A program made the translations under genes and the position numbers. From NCBI GenBank assembly GCA_028748945.1, contig JAQTOL010000164.1, positions 1 through 7,088 on the forward strand: a DNA stretch of 7,088 nt, read 5' to 3'. The notes beneath the pieces are model-generated. The model was given only the letters and a program-made list of their open reading frames with translations. It was not told the origin of the DNA and made no database searches. Shown here piece by piece: positions 7,037 through 7,088 of this stretch; the first letter of the stretch is position 1, and every line of letters starts with the position of its first letter. This DNA is from Paludibacter sp. (GTDB lineage Bacteria > Bacteroidota > Bacteroidia > Bacteroidales > Paludibacteraceae).

Positions 7037-7088
7037 GTCTAATTGACCTAGATTTTACTCGGTTCAATTACTTACACTAACAGTATAC

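Noticed and set aside
7029..7047. Similarity between TCCGTCATGtctAATTGA near the right end and TCCGTCATGccaAATTGA at positions 1-18.
   Set aside because: The match is short and interrupted, and lies in different genes in unrelated protein contexts; most likely chance, not a terminal or flanking repeat.

Overview
The window is AT-rich DNA, most likely from a Bacteroidota (Bacteroidetes) genome. Four things point there: start codons preceded by A-rich leaders with no Shine-Dalgarno, signal peptides ending in A-Q, a Cys23 surface lipoprotein of SusE/SusF type, and a type IX secretion (T9SS) C-terminal sorting tail. A T9SS tail next to a polysaccharide-utilisation gene set suggests an environmental or free-living member of the phylum, though I cannot name the genus. 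Every gene I can support lies on the minus strand, so the locus reads from right to left.

In transcription order: (1) 7036-6701, an isolated T9SS sorting tail with no signal peptide and in-frame stops just upstream, probably a gene remnant. (2) 6574-4799, a large SusE/SusF-like lipoprotein predicted to bind glycan at the outer membrane. (3) 4784-4737, a 17-bp perfect hairpin with a U-tract that acts as a terminator or attenuator. (4) 4704-3106, a GH31 enzyme of the MYORG-like / alpha-galactosidase-like branch. (5) 2988-973, a GH36-like (clan D) alpha-galactosidase or alpha-N-acetylgalactosaminidase. (6) 857 to beyond position 1, a GH109 NAD-dependent alpha-N-acetylgalactosaminidase, cut off by the window edge after 285 residues.

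Together the genes look like the enzyme end of a polysaccharide-utilisation locus aimed at alpha-Gal and/or alpha-GalNAc linked sugars. The lipoprotein would hold the glycan at the surface, and three exported alpha-glycosidases from three unrelated families would remove the alpha-linked caps in the periplasm. The target (for example blood-group-like or mucin-type glycans, or another alpha-galactoside) is inference. No SusC or SusD gene is visible, and the place where SusD would normally sit (just upstream of the SusE-like gene) holds the T9SS remnant instead.

No gene-free stretch exceeds 130 bases. The intergenic gaps are 858-972, 2989-3105, 4705-4798 and 6575-6700. They hold the hairpin and some short repeats described below. 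I see no RNA genes, insertion sequences or CRISPR arrays. I did not find a clearly novel system: the families are known and the interest lies in their combination and in the regulation between them.
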